A stretch of DNA of 64,000 nt from Lepturacanthus savala. Lineage: Eukaryota > Chordata > Actinopteri > Scombriformes > Trichiuridae. Position 1 is the stretch's first letter. Each line of letters starts with the position of its first letter. Where the stretch lies: positions 8,841,758 to 8,905,757 of the forward strand of contig CM060468.1 in NCBI GenBank assembly GCA_030544235.1, in the 5' to 3' direction. Positions 1 to 12,929 of the stretch are shown here, piece after piece. The position numbers and the translations under genes are program-made. The notes below the pieces were generated by a model, which had not been told where the DNA came from, ran no database searches, and worked only from the letters and a program-made list of their open reading frames with translations.

Positions 1-1540
1 CACGTGGATCTACAACCAGATAGTGTTAAATCGCCCCTGTTCTGCCTTCCTGAGCACATCTCCTGTCTTGTTACTGTATCCTTTATAGCCCCACTGCAGG
101 TATAGTTACACACAACTGCACAAGATTGATCTGCAACTGTAAATAATGCATGCAAAAAGCCCTCCTGTTGACTAAAGTGAGCAGCAAGTACCATTAAACT
201 CCTGTTTTTTCTCTTTTTCGAAACAAGAATATGCGTCGGTTCTTGTCGATAAGACGGGATGGATCTAAACCTGTCTTCATGGTGTCATGTATGTAGCCCC
301 GCTGCTGAGGTGTTCCCAAACAGGGTGAGGCTTAGGATTGTACTTTCCATCATCGTTCTCATGTCCTCGTTGCTCTCCCACCGTCTCAATTACTGCACTA
401 TCGACCTCCGTCTGTGGTCTGAGACATTAGCCTTCATTGACAGAGATCAGCATAATCTGATAGTGCTGTTTACTTTGCGCAGGAGCCTCTAAAAAGCACA
501 GCTCCGACATGTTGTGTCGAGTGAATGATACTCGGAAAATGGATCAGCACCGGCTTCTTGTCCCTGATGACTTTAAAACAAGGAAAAGCACTTTTCGATA
601 AATCCTCGCATGTCATTACAGCCGAGCATCATCCACCCAAGATCACCCAAGGGGTCGGGGCCACAGATGCTGAGATACTAATAAGTAGTGCAGGCTGAAT
701 TCCCATCAGAAACCCTGTCGGAATCCTCATCATAAACACTACTCAGAATAGTTAAAGAGAATTTAAAAAATGGTTTGATATTTATTAAAGGGCAATATTA
801 GGCAACCTTTTACCTTATTGTCATATATGTGTATGATTCAGAAAAGCAAGACAAAATATGTTAATTGGAGAGATTTAGGGAAACGCATAGGCAGGTTTAG
901 TTGATCCTGGTAAAACCAACCTGGTGAACTCACTTTCTGGTTCATTCCATACATCGATCAGGAACCGGGTCGTATACGATGTACAATACAGTACGTGGCA
1001 AATAAATAATGGCGGCTCTGAGGCAACAGCCACTATTAATAATTAGGAGTGTAAACATCAGTTATTGCAGAAATAGACTTAATAGCAATTAAACATGAAC
1101 GAGGCGACGCAGTAGCAGAACTTCTGGCAGGAAAGTACTGTATGTTTTAGCCATTCTTCCGACCGCAACAAGGAAGTTGTCCATCGAGGCAAACGCTCCT
1201 ACCCCCGCTGAATTCACTGATACGTGGAGTGAGTTCACGTGATTCAGGATGGTTTTACCAGGCTAGATTTTGTTACCTTTTGTATTGAGAAAACATACAT
1301 GATCATAAACACGCTGTATTTTGTAAATCGCCACACTACCCTTCTAAAAGACGTGCCCACCAATCTAACTGGTTTTAAATTCTTATTTTTATTTTCTTTC
1401 GATTTATATCTTGTGAATTTCTTCATCTAAAACCAGTCACATGACTGAAATTCTTTGAAATTCGGTGAAAATTTGACTGCAGTTGCACAGCAGGTTCACC
1501 TCTAGCTGCCGCCAGATTATCTTATTATTATCATATTATT
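1..1540. other. No gene recognised
   Basis: Non-coding-looking sequence. The short frames have no recognisable similarity, no splice-site support and no codon bias. Confidence 0.6.
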
Positions 1541-1572
1541 ACCTAACATGCAAAATAATATGCATGTTAGGT
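1541..1572. repeat. Perfect 12-bp inverted repeat (hairpin)
   Basis: Arms acctaacatgca and tgcatgttaggt flank an 8-nt A/T loop. It lies in AT-rich sequence with no gene attached. It may be the remnant of a palindromic mobile element or a chance palindrome. Confidence 0.6.
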
Positions 1573-1689
1573 ATTCTAATGGCACTTTTTTTTTATTTTA
1601 CTAAAGCACTCGGCCGGGGTGGTTCCTGTACACATGTACTGCATGATCCTATAAATCGCCAACATAGTTTCCATCCCTTCTCCATATTC

Positions 1690-2571
1690 ATATGAGTGTG
1701 TGTGCGCGTGTGCATGTGCAGCCACTGTCTCGCTGCTGTGGCTGCTCACAGAGCCGCTGTGATGCTGTGGTCCAGGACCACGAGCACGTGCCTGCTGCCT
1801 GCTGCCTGCAGCCTGCAGCGCTGTCGGGAAAACGGAGGAGGAGGAGGAGAGAGAGGAGAGACAGAGAAAGTGAAGGAGAGGACCAGGGAATGGAGGCTAA
1901 CAAAACAGGGGAGAGGAGGAAAAGAGATTGAAGGACCACCCTTATCGAGCACAGCGGCGCTCAGTGAGCCTACCAAAGGGACCTTCCCACACACACACCA
2001 TAGCCAGCCAGCCAATCAGAGCGCTCGCATCCTTGACCCGTCCTCCCTCGTACAACTGCTCATCCATGGCTCAGCGAAGCAGATGTGAGGTGATGCGGTA
2101 CGGAGCGAGGCTGAGAGCCACCTGGATGTTGAACTGAAAACTCTGTTTTTTTTTTTTAAATAGAGGACGGAAAGGCGGCAGTTTGACAAAAGCTGTGAGA
2201 AAATACGGGAGGGGCAGGGAACGGAACAAGTGTTTGGACACATTCATCTTTGAGATAGTGGCATCTGGTCCGTCTGGACATCCTGTGGCTTCCGAACAAG
2301 CATTTATTTATTTATTTTTTTATATTAACAAGTGTCATCTGCACCAACTCTGTTTGCAACTTTCATTGTCCGGACTGGTGACGTTATTTTTTTTTTCCTC
2401 CAACTGGTTTGTCGGGGCGTGCTGTGTGAGAGGACGGCGAGGGGATTTTAAGAGATGATGATGATGATGATGATGATGACAAAGCATGCCGGACAGTGAG
2501 TGAAGAGAGGCCATGAGAGCCAGGAGAGAGGCCAGGATGGTGTCTACCTGTTCACCATGCACAAACATAAG
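1690..2571 (+). promoter_or_regulatory. Possible distal promoter and first exon
   Basis: This stretch is GC-richer than its surroundings. It has a canonical NF-Y box (ccaatcag, 2,011-2,018), purine and CTG-rich tracts, and an ATG repeat (2,456-2,478). ATG 2,513 starts a short frame (MRARREARMVSTCSPCTNI) ending in phase 2 at a weak donor (aag|gtcagg, 2,572). That phase would fit gramd1b exon 2. The link to gramd1b is speculative; it could equally start a non-coding RNA. Confidence 0.3.
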
Positions 2572-4095
2572 GTCAGGTCTGATTTCTGTGCATGAAATTT
2601 ATACGAAACGGAATGTTTGACATTCATCTCACAACCTTTTTTTAATCATGTTTGGGGGGGAAAAAAGAGCAATTCGTAGGAGTGTAGAATAAAAGATACA
2701 GACATGTTTAATTATAGGGAAGTGCTCAGAAATCAATTTCTACTTCCAGAATCATTCTGTTGTCCCAAATCCCCTTATCTAAACTAAAACATATGATACT
2801 ACATACATCTTATCATCCTTTATATGCTATATAATCCTGATGTCTGATAATTGTCTGATGATTCTCTTCTGAATTAAGTGATTTAATGTAGGTTCCACCG
2901 ACCAAATTAAATGACCCATAGGATCCTGGCATTGTCCTATAAGACGTTTTTGTTAGACCTTTGCTGAGAAAATGCGTCTGATGTGTTCATGACAGCCTTT
3001 TAAATATTATATTATAATATTAGTTTGGTGAGAATCTTAAGAAAGACTGAAAGATTCAGGAGTCACATTTTTTATATAGTTTAAGAATAATCTATACAGG
3101 CATATTTAGCTATGTTATGCATTTTTTATTCTTGTAGGTGTGGAAGTAAACAAATTGTGTTGAAATTATTAAAAAAGATGAATTTAAATGTGATGAATGC
3201 AGGGGTTGATGGGATGATTCACTACAATACACCTCACACAAACACACAGGCGCACAAACCATGCACCCGTTTGTGTGGAAGGGCTTTTCCAGCTGTCGTT
3301 TGGGCCTCCTAAATCTCTGCTGTGATCTCTGCTCCCCCAGGTCCATTAAGGTCAATTTGCTTAGATTTACCGTGCCTGTCGACCAGGATTCAGTGGGAGT
3401 CTAGGACTGCTTTAAGTCACCGCTCGGCGATAAATACTCCTGGCAAGTAATACTGTGTTAGCCTCACATAACTATCTCCTTGGCTCCTTAAACGAATCAG
3501 GAATTCTAGTCATTAAAGATAGAAAACAAGTGCTACAGTAGTACCTCCAGCACACTCAGATTCATTATTTCTATTATGAGAATGAAAATGTGGTTAATTT
3601 GTTTTTAGATTGTATTTAAATACTTCTAATACTTCAATTTCTGTTATTGCACAGTTGACAGTATGTGATGTTAAATATATCAGTCGCCCTTTCTACAAAT
3701 CACTGTCAATTAAAAGGCAAAAATAATTAAACTTTCATTTAATTATACAGTAATTGCATGTTTTACTACACTGCATAAGTTATACTAATTATTTGCAACT
3801 ACTAAAAAAAAAAAAATTAAATTAAATGAAAAAGAAACTTGAATGGCTTAATGCTCGATAAAATAACAGGATTAACTGTGATTACATGTGACTAATAAAT
3901 ATTGATTGGACTTATTGACACCTCTGCTGACAAAGCAGACACATTTAACCACTCAACTAAGATTAACTATTTGTTTTTATTAAAATGTGAGTTTCATGGG
4001 TAAGTCAGTTTATATCTTAATGGGTATTAGAATGAAGAGAATGCCTGACATTATGACATTTTTAAAATTGTGTCATCAGTCATAGTTAATTTAGG
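2572..4095. other. AT-rich, no gene recognised
   Basis: Many A/T runs. No coding frame or recognised repeat. Confidence 0.6.
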
Positions 4096-4150
4096 TTAAA
4101 GGTCCCATATTGTATAAAGTGTTATTTTAATTGATTTTTTTTTTGGACTA

Positions 4151-5097
4151 CACTGAATAATAAATAATAATACAAAATAAAATCTAAGACTTGTTCTATG
4201 CAGACAAAAGGCTTATTTCTCTTGCTTATTTCTTCTTTGCCAAGATAATCCATCCACCTGATAGGTGTGGCATATCATGGTGCTTATTAAACAGCACGAT
4301 TAATGCGCAGGTGCGCCTTTGGCTGGTCACAATAAAAGGCTGCTACACGATGTGCAGTTTTATCACACAGCATGATGCTACGGATGCTGCGAGATTTGAG
4401 GTATTGTGCAATCAGCAATGCTGACTGCAGGAATGTACACTGGAGCCGCTGAATGTTCATTCCGTTACCATAATCCATCTCCTACGTTGTTTTCGAGAAT
4501 TTCACAGTATATCCAGCTGGCCTCACAACCGCAGACCATGCATAACCATGCATAACCGTGCCAACTCAGGACCTCCACATCCACTGCAGAGACCATCACT
4601 AACTTGAGTGAGGTAATGCTCACCTTCGATGGCATCCAGCACTTTGGAGAAGTGTTTTCTTTGAATGCATACCGGTTTTCACAGGCAGTCGGCCATGTGT
4701 GGCATCGTGTGGGTGAGCAGCTTGCTGAGGTCAGCGTTGTGCCCCACGGTGGCAGTGGGGTTATGGTATGGCCAGGCATGAGCTCCAGACAGCGAACAAG
4801 GGGGGGGGGATTTTATTGATGTTAATTAGAATGCACAGAGATACTGCGATACCCTGAGGCCCGTTGTCGACGCCATCACCTCAGTGTCCTTGTACTATGA
4901 CCAGAGCAAAATACACCTGTGCAATAATGATGCTGTTTATTCAGCATGGTTATATGTCACAGTAAGCATGTCACAAATATGGACTTCAACAAACTTGTGA
5001 ACAGAATTTGAGAGAAATAAGCTTTTGGGTGCATAGAAAAATCATAGCCATTTTATTTCCACTTGTAAAATATAGAAGTTTATATTTTTTTCCGGCG
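4151..5097 (+). mobile_element. Decayed Tc1/mariner element nested in the TTAA element
   Basis: It is flanked by TA at 4,149-4,150 and 5,098-5,099. Long subterminal inverted repeats (around 4,240-4,345 and 4,905-4,980) and the body match the widespread fish Tc1-like element that I recall. It is about 950 bp against roughly 1.6 kb for full-length copies, so it is internally deleted, and it carries many substitutions. Confidence 0.85.
4430..4880 (+). pseudogene. Tc1-type transposase remnant
   Basis: Broken frames retain the DNA-binding region (around 4,445-4,560) and part of the catalytic region. The latter includes VWHRVGEQLAEV and VPHGGSGVMVWPGM, which correspond to the conserved RVWRRVGE...HGGGGVMVWAG block. 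The portion between them is deleted and frameshifts are present. It cannot encode an active enzyme. Confidence 0.8.
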
Positions 5098-8000
5098 TAG
5101 AAATGCACACAGCCTGTATTCAGAAACTTATGTCTTAAAACGAGCCATCAGGACATGTGTAGTTGTGATTTCACAGCTATACGGTCACAACCCCCTCCCC
5201 ATTTACAGCCATTAAAATGAACATGGCATAAATTCAGCAGACTTTTTTCCATTCTGCACCAAATGTCTCCTGCTTCATAAATGACCCGACCTGAACACCT
5301 GAATGAGTCATTGCACCTCCTACCGGGAACAGGAAACCTCTTTCAAAGTCAACGCCCCCCTCCTCTAACTTTGAAGTAGATGAAAAACATTTTTTACACA
5401 GATATATCCGGATGAAGACGGACAAAAACGTCTCTTGGACACATACCTACATAAGTCCAACATAAAGTCTGCCATTTTTAATTGACCTTCAACAAAATTT
5501 CTATTTGTACTTACTGAAACTCCTAGAGAAGTGGTCATAGCAACTTCAAATTCTTTCTGTGCCAACTATAAAGACCTTTTGTGATGAAAAATTTGTGACT
5601 CGTCAATGAATGATGTGGCTGCAGCGAGGCGGAGTATTTCAACGCTTCCACATCAAACACAAACTTTGCTATAACTCCTTGCAGCTTTATTTGGCAAAAA
5701 TTGTTCATCAAAACTTCAAATAAAACCTGGGAACACTATAAAATATGGGACCTTTAAACCCAGTGATTAGGCTGTTTAGGCAGTTAAACATTACTCACAC
5801 GAAACCAAATAAATGGAAAAGTATATCTTGCTCCTAGTCATCTCTTCCAGCTGCTATTTGCTGTTCTGTCCAAAACAGAAACCTTTTAAAGGTTCTCTTC
5901 TGTTTGAACCCGTGTCCGTTTTTATATCTCTGCCTCTATTTTCGTGGGCAGCTGTTGATGTCCTGCGCTGAAGGTGATTCATTAAGTATTCCTGTCTAGA
6001 GACAATCCGTCTGTCACTGGCACACCCACTTACCACTTTTGTGAAAGGTCTTGTTTTCATGCTGGGTGGACATCTGCCGCACTGTGGCGTTACACAAGGA
6101 GATATGCCATGCACATATGTGATATAATGGCATGTGAACCAAACATAGACCTATGTTTCTGTGCAAAGCTGCAGCTGCAGCTGATACCAAATCTGTTTGT
6201 GATGTGTCCAAAGTCCACTTAATGTAGTGTCTTATCAATGGATCGAAATTACCCGCATTTTCCTCACTGTGGGGCACTAAATGGGGCACTGCGTTTTCAC
6301 ATCAACTCGTGGTATATACTTTATCCTTCTGCACGGGCCATGTATCTGAATTCAGCTGGTCTTCACTACTGACTAATCACAGGGCCCCTGGTGACTCATG
6401 GTGTAATTCACATATGTTCATCAGCAAATCAATCCCGCTGATAACATTAAAAGTCTATATATCCGTCCCAGCAGGCCAACGTTTACTGCTTTTTATTCTG
6501 CAAATCAGCCAGATGCTTATCCACAGGGATAAACCTTAAATATATTTAGGTAGAGATCCATCCATCATGTTTTTTTTTTTTTTCTTTTCTTGCTGAGCAC
6601 TGCGGTGTTTTAGGTTTTCAGAGCCTCTGAGAATTAGCACTAAACTCCAAAGACCTAAAGCACTCAAATTCCATCCTTGGTGCCAGCTTTCCTTTCTTAA
6701 ACATATTCCTCTTAAATGGAAAGTCTGTTTTACAGGTTTCATAAATCAAGCGGTGTAATCCGTAATCCATCACCTCTGAATCGCCTTCCTCCGTCGCAGA
6801 CATGATCGATTTACCCTCCAGCACCTCCAGAGGGGGCCCGTGGATTCCGCTTTTCTAGGGCGTCCTCGCCTCCTCTGCGTCCTCCTCATGCGGGAGAACG
6901 AGGCGTCGTGGGTCACATCGTCTGTCGAGCATCGGCCAAACGGCGTTGAGTCTCAACAGGAAAGCCCCTCGGGTTAATCACCTTTTCTTTCAGTGAGAAA
7001 AGATCAAACTTGATTACCTCACTGACACGCACAAGTTGCGAGGAGGCTGTTGCACAGCAGAAAGGAACTTCTGAATAGGTGCGTGGAAGCTCAGTCAGGG
7101 GTAAAGGAGTGGGAAGAAATTGCTCTGACTGGAGAGGCAAATGTATTATCAGGTGCCGCAGCAAAAATGAATTGATTGAATAGATGGAGGAGTGGTGGAG
7201 GGTCTCTGATGGCAGTGATTCATTGTACATGTGGGCGCTCTGTGTTGAGTCACTGGCAGCAACAGTAAGAATGAAGTGAAAGGGCTCTGTAAGTCCAATA
7301 AGTCTACATATTACTACTGTACACACATACATATAATGTTACGTGTGAAATATCTCAAACATTTTTTAATTGTCTCGATGGGAATTAATCATCATGACAT
7401 ATGGGTGTGAAGTCTGTGGATAAGGAAGAAAATCAATGCCTATATACATTAACTTTCCTCTTAGTTGCCGTATTACAAAGAGGGAAGTAACAGACCTGGA
7501 CATTGATTTTCTGCTTTTTCTACTGAATTTTTGCGACATATTTTACACATTTCCACAGGTCCTGTGAAAAAGGAAGTTGTCAAGCGGTCACTCTGATTTA
7601 GACTGACCAATGGAGACATGTCTTTCAGCATAGGTCCCGTCCATGAGTTAGCGGAACAAGAAGTTAGGGTTAACAAACAAACAAAAGTATTTGATTTGGG
7701 GAAAAAAAGAAAAACTTCTTAGAATGATTATTTGACTTGCAATAAAACATTCATCAACAGCAATTTGTACCTCTTGCTCTCTGTTATGTTTGCTACAGTT
7801 TCTAGAAGTCCATAGACTATGGACATATAGACATTTATGTCTATATTATGCAGACAGGTCATGATAAAGGATAAAGGGATTTTCAGTCTTTTTTTCTAAC
7901 CATTTCAACATTCTAAACCTTCCATCCACACGATTGCATTTTAGTCGGCATCAGCTGTCATCAGACCAATCACATGATGAATAAGCAAAGAAGAGAATCT

Positions 8001-8942
8001 ACCCAAACCTCTCACTTACTCTTCTCTACCTTCACTGATAGGCCAAGCAAAAGAAGTGGAAGAAACTGATATGGAAACCTCAAAGGTAGGCGATAACTCA
8101 AGCAAAAGACACTCCACACATGGTTCTATGGCAACTTGGATTCTCTTCATGTCATGTCAGCAAGATAGGTTGTTGATGTTGCACATGATACCACCAGACA
8201 TCCTATACATGTTATCTCCCGTTTTTTTCCAAAATAAAACGATGGTCTTAGTCATAAAATGTTTCATGTAAATCCATTCATCACACCTGAGATTGATTTA
8301 CTCAGGCCCACTGAGAGAAGGAAATATTCCAATATATATAATTTAAATCCCATAGGTGCGTCTAGCTCCTCTGTACTTCCTCTGATCCTCAGATTTCACA
8401 TTGTGTGAGATCCAGGAACCTGCTGCAGCGTTATTTACTGCAACACTGTCAGCATTGTCCCCCATAGGGGAGCCGGGGTTAGAGGTGGACACGCATATGT
8501 CATTTGAATCCAGTCTCTAGTCTAGTATATAACGACTATATAACGACAAAAACTTTACATTAATGGCCGCTCCACTTGCACAATCGAGAGCAGTTTAATA
8601 GTTTGACAATAAGACCCTTGATGACTGCTTTGCAAATGTAATGCTGTGTGGAGTTTGGGCAGGGAGGGTCTGTCAGGAGATCAAATTGCATTACAGGAAA
8701 TGTGGGATCCAGTGTTATACTAGGGAGTGAAATGCAGCCATATCTCATCCTGTGATGTATTGATTTTGACCACTTTTCCCCCTCCCTCTCTCCCTTTCTC
8801 TCTTTCCACCACGAGTCCTTGAACTTTACCTTTTTTAAATGTTAAATAGAAGTATATTATTTTCTTGTCTTGCTGAAAAAATACACTTCCAGAGATATCA
8901 AGTATGTGTCTAGAATTTAAAGCTGGAGGGCAGGACTTCAGT

Positions 8943-8958
8943 CTCCCTCTGCTGGTGG
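8943..8958 (-). promoter_or_regulatory. CTCF-like motif
   Basis: The + strand reads ctccctctgctggtgg. On the - strand, ccaccagcagagggag matches the CTCF core except for one position. Confidence 0.35.
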
Positions 8959-9956
8959 TGAGTGTAATTGCACTAACACCATGAAAGAACAGGGGAAAAA
9001 AAGTTTTCTTGTTTAGGGCATTACATAACCCCTACGAAATGACTCCTTTCACTAGCAGATTATGATCCATTTGTTCCTAAAACACTTGGAGCTGTACGAT
9101 TACATTGTTTTATCCACAATCCAAGTTTGCAGAGGGCATGTGCAGTATGGATTCATACAGCCAGCAGGGAGTGACTCCACACAACTCAGTCTACTGTGTG
9201 ATATTTACCTGAAGCTCATAGGCTTAATCAGCATTCTGTGACCTCCTTTGGCAAGGACCTAGAAGTAAGAGATATTGATTTATATTTAAAAGTTCTGCAC
9301 TACAGCTTTACGCCCTTGAAATTCTAAATGCCCATTCACTGCAGTTGGACAATAATTGTCAGGATCATGCCTCAAATTTAGCATTTCATTTATTTCTTCT
9401 ATAGAATAAAGCTTGTTGACCACAATGAGTGTATGCCACTTCATTCACAGTATTTGCTTAACTAGAATGAATAATGTGTGTATTGGTAATATTCCAGCAT
9501 AACCGCGCTGAGGGTCACAATAACAGGATCAAATGGCACAGTTTGCCCCACTTGTGCATTTGTATCCTGTTAGTGCCAGATCGGTAAATCTCATGAACTT
9601 GAATAGTAATTACTGGGATTATGTAAGGTAAGAGCTAAGGGCAGGGCGCTGGAAAACAACCGCCCTCTTTGTCATATCTGACCTTGCTGATGTAATCCGT
9701 GGTTTAAGGTTTTCATCCGTAGCTGGTAGGCTGGATGTGGAAAAAAGCAGTGGCCTTTCGCCGTGAGTTAGGACAGTAGCTTCGCAAATTTCATCAATGC
9801 AGGGTTCAGGTGTTGAAAGTATGAGGCCTCGCAGAGTGATGTTGCTCCGTCACCGTGAGTGACATGGATCATTTGTGAGCCTCAAAATAGCCTAAGTGCT
9901 GTCCTTGAATGTCTTGTGGGTGGTAATGGCATAGCAACCAGTGGCAAGTCACTGTA

Positions 9957-10016
9957 CTGTGTGTGTGTGTGTGTGTGTGTGTTGGTGTGTGTGTTGGTGT
10001 GTGTGTGTTGGTGTGT
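9957..10016. repeat. GT microsatellite, interrupted
   Basis: GT runs broken by regular ttgg interruptions. Confidence 0.9.
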
Positions 10017-11910
10017 GCTGCTGTGGGGCCAGTTTCCCAAATGCATCTGTATGTCAGTGTGTAAACCGCAAGCATATAAGCATATAAAAAACATATGACA
10101 TGCTCTCTATTCTGATGTACTATTACTATTATAATATGTGACACGTATATATTATGATGCAGTACTATTACTATTAATCAACCTAAAGAATATAAAATTG
10201 TCCCCACAATTTTGATTCATGATGAACTACAACAATGAAATTGAGCTGCATGGTTATTTTAGATATTTCACACACATTTTGCTGATAATATTTCTGCACT
10301 TTTACTCAAGTACCGTTTTTAATTAAGGCCTTTTTTAAACTACAGTATTCCAATATTAAGTAAAATATCGGAATACTTCTTCCACAACTAGTATAGGGAT
10401 GGGGTTAAGCACATGATTGACACACACGAGTACCAGAGAAAATTGTTTGCAAATCATGCTTTATAAATGCTTTATAAGTTTTAACTAATTGACCATAAGG
10501 AGTGCAGCAATGCAGGGACAAATGTTTACATTTTGACTAGAAGAATGTTAATATAAATTCACTGTGACTTGTTGCCCATGACCTGTACCAATCTATTTCT
10601 GTTTCTATTGTTTCCATCTTTCGTTTCATCTCTTTTCCTTGCATCGTTCAGTTCTCGTTTCTGACAGTACAGAATCCTATTTAATAATTGGACAAGGGTG
10701 TCTGTTTGCACGTAGATCTGTCTATCCTGTGTCTACCAACAAAGCAATGAAAAAAAGCAAAAAAAGAATTGGTGCCTGGCTGCATTTCAATGATATTGAA
10801 GCCTGCAAAGCTGAGTGCAGAATTTGTAAAATGAAAACATCCGCCCACCTGTCCGTTCAGCTGGAAAGGTTTGATTAAAATGTTAAACAATAGGAACTCA
10901 AATAGTCACCAAAAAAAAATCTGAACGATTATGCTTTTATGGAAATCATGAACAAAAAAAATTGATTACCAACACAAATCGTCCATAATTGCAAAATTAA
11001 GCTAAAATACCAGGCTCCAAGTGGTACTAAATTAAGAGCTGATTGGGTTGATATTTCAGTTTATTCATAAAAGGAAATAAACTAGCTTCTGAAATAATTT
11101 GAGACCGATCTGCTGGGACTCAGGAGGCTTCAGGAAGATGCATGTGCACATTAAGTCTGCACCTTAAGTAAAATCTTAAATTGCCCAGATGCTCTGGTGA
11201 TCTCTCTCCTCTTGGTGCATGAATATAATACTCTTTTACATTGTTTTTAGTTTGTCTGGCATGTTTCTGCTCTGCAGCAGAATGCCTGTATGCTGTTTAA
11301 ACACATTTAAGGCCTAAGACCTGCTTTTGGTCGGTCTCTGCGTCAGACCGTCCTGAAGTTGCCATTGATCTGTTAATGCATCAGACCACGCCTGCAGCAC
11401 AGCCGCCGGCACAAGAATAAGCACGGCTTTTGGTTCACCGCACAAAAGTGCGTGCAAGTCTGTCTCAAAAGAGGAGGAAAAGTTGCACTAATACCGAATA
11501 AAGACACAACTTCGACAGCATTGTTCATGCAGCAGCTGTGTTTGTAATCAACCTGCCTGCTCGAATAAAGATTAAACGCAGGTTCTCCTGACAACACGAC
11601 ATGAGGACGCAGATGTTTTTTGTTTTTGTTCTTTCGCCCCGCAGAGGTTTTTGTCTGAGTGGTACGAACGACGAACAAGCCCACAGCGATGGCACATCTG
11701 ACCATATCGGCCTCCACACCTCGGCATCTCGCCCTCACTGATGATGAGGCCATGTGGAGCTGCTTCCTAATTGTGTGACGAACGTGCTGGCATTGTGCAG
11801 TTATGCAATTGGAATGTTTTCACAAAAAAATAATAATAATAAAATTTGAAGCTTTGTACTGCAACATTTATGATTTTGGTTTTATAAAAAAAACTAGCTC
11901 ATTTGCCCTA

Positions 11911-12925
11911 GGTAGCATATATTTCTATAGAAAAGTGGAAGCTTAAGTAGTAAGTTTTCATGGTCTGGCCAAATGAGGTTGCTTATTAGAAAAATTGTGT
12001 AAGGCATGAACTACACTGACATAATGCACTGACATAAGACATGCAAATACAGTTATTGTAAGAAAAAGGCTATAAATTATGTTGAAAGACCAAGTACAAT
12101 CAGACTAGATCCATCTATTACTTTATTACTTTGTACTTTTGTCTTGTATATTGTAACAATCTATTATGTGTTTCTAAATAAATAAAATACGTTAAGATTC
12201 AGATTCTGTTCTTAGTTGATAGCGCTGGAATTTCCTGAGGGTCTGTGAATACACCTTGGAGTATGGCCCGCATTAGCCCGCGTTAGCATGCGGAATAAAG
12301 TAGTAGCTTAACTGGCAAACGTTTTAGCATGAGATGATACAATACTTAATGATCGGAGCAGAAACAAATGGGACGACGGAGCGGACCTTTTATAATTTTA
12401 ACAAAAGCACTGGGAAGCAACATGAAAAAGAAGGCCGTGATATGTGATACTGCTGCGGGATAGCGCTGTGATACGTAAGTCTATGGGATTTTAGCTTTTA
12501 AACGATAATGGTGTTGTGAATTAATGCTGTGCAATTCATTAAGTTAGTTTAAATTAGTTGCTAGTGCACTATAGGTCGTGCGCGAGTGCTAATGGGCGAG
12601 TGCGCGAGTGCTAGCGTGCGAGAGTGCGAGAGCTCATAAGCGCGTGGGAGCTAATGCGGAAGTGCTAATGCGTGACAGTGCTACAAGCTGATATCTATGT
12701 AGCAACACAACAACAAATGTTCAACTGTCTCAAACAAAAGCACAAAGTCACTTGTGCTGAATAAATGCATCGTGTTGCTAAAAATAATCGTTTGAATAAT
12801 CAAGCAATTTCAATATTGACCAAAATATCGTGAATAATCGCATCTCTATTTTGAATATTAAAAAAAATCCACAAAAAAATCTGAAAGCTGAGGTTGATCT
12901 GACAAACCGAGAGATGTACAAGGCA
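11911..12925. repeat. Unidentified dispersed repeat, copy 1
   Basis: It shares ordered blocks with 20,381-21,140: agaaaagtggaagcttaagt, atgcaaatacagttattgta, ttcctgagggtctgtgaat, aagtctatgggatttta and gaaagctgaggttgat. Copy 1 holds about 350 extra bases (12,490-12,870), including a GC-rich gcgagtgct-like iteration at 12,580-12,680. No terminal repeat or coding frame is recognised. Confidence 0.7.
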
Positions 12926-12929
12926 CAGA

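Larger units (their letters stand above)
4100..5753. mobile_element. TTAA-flanked DNA element (AGGTCCC termini), interrupted by a Tc1-like element
   Basis: The termini are inverted: aggtcccatattgtataaag on the left, and its near-complement (ctataaaatatgggacct) on the right. TTAA lies directly outside both ends (4,096-4,099 and 5,754-5,757). About 700 bp remain without the insertion. No transposase frame is visible, so it is a non-autonomous element. A second copy is at 31,051-31,438. TTAA target sites suggest piggyBac-type mobilisation; the terminal bases are not the usual CCC, so the superfamily is uncertain. Confidence 0.7.
5758..11905. other. No gene recognised
   Basis: Contains a CTCF-like motif (8,943), a GT microsatellite (9,957) and short palindromes such as gtccatagactatggac (7,808-7,824). 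No exon-like frame is convincing. Confidence 0.6.
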
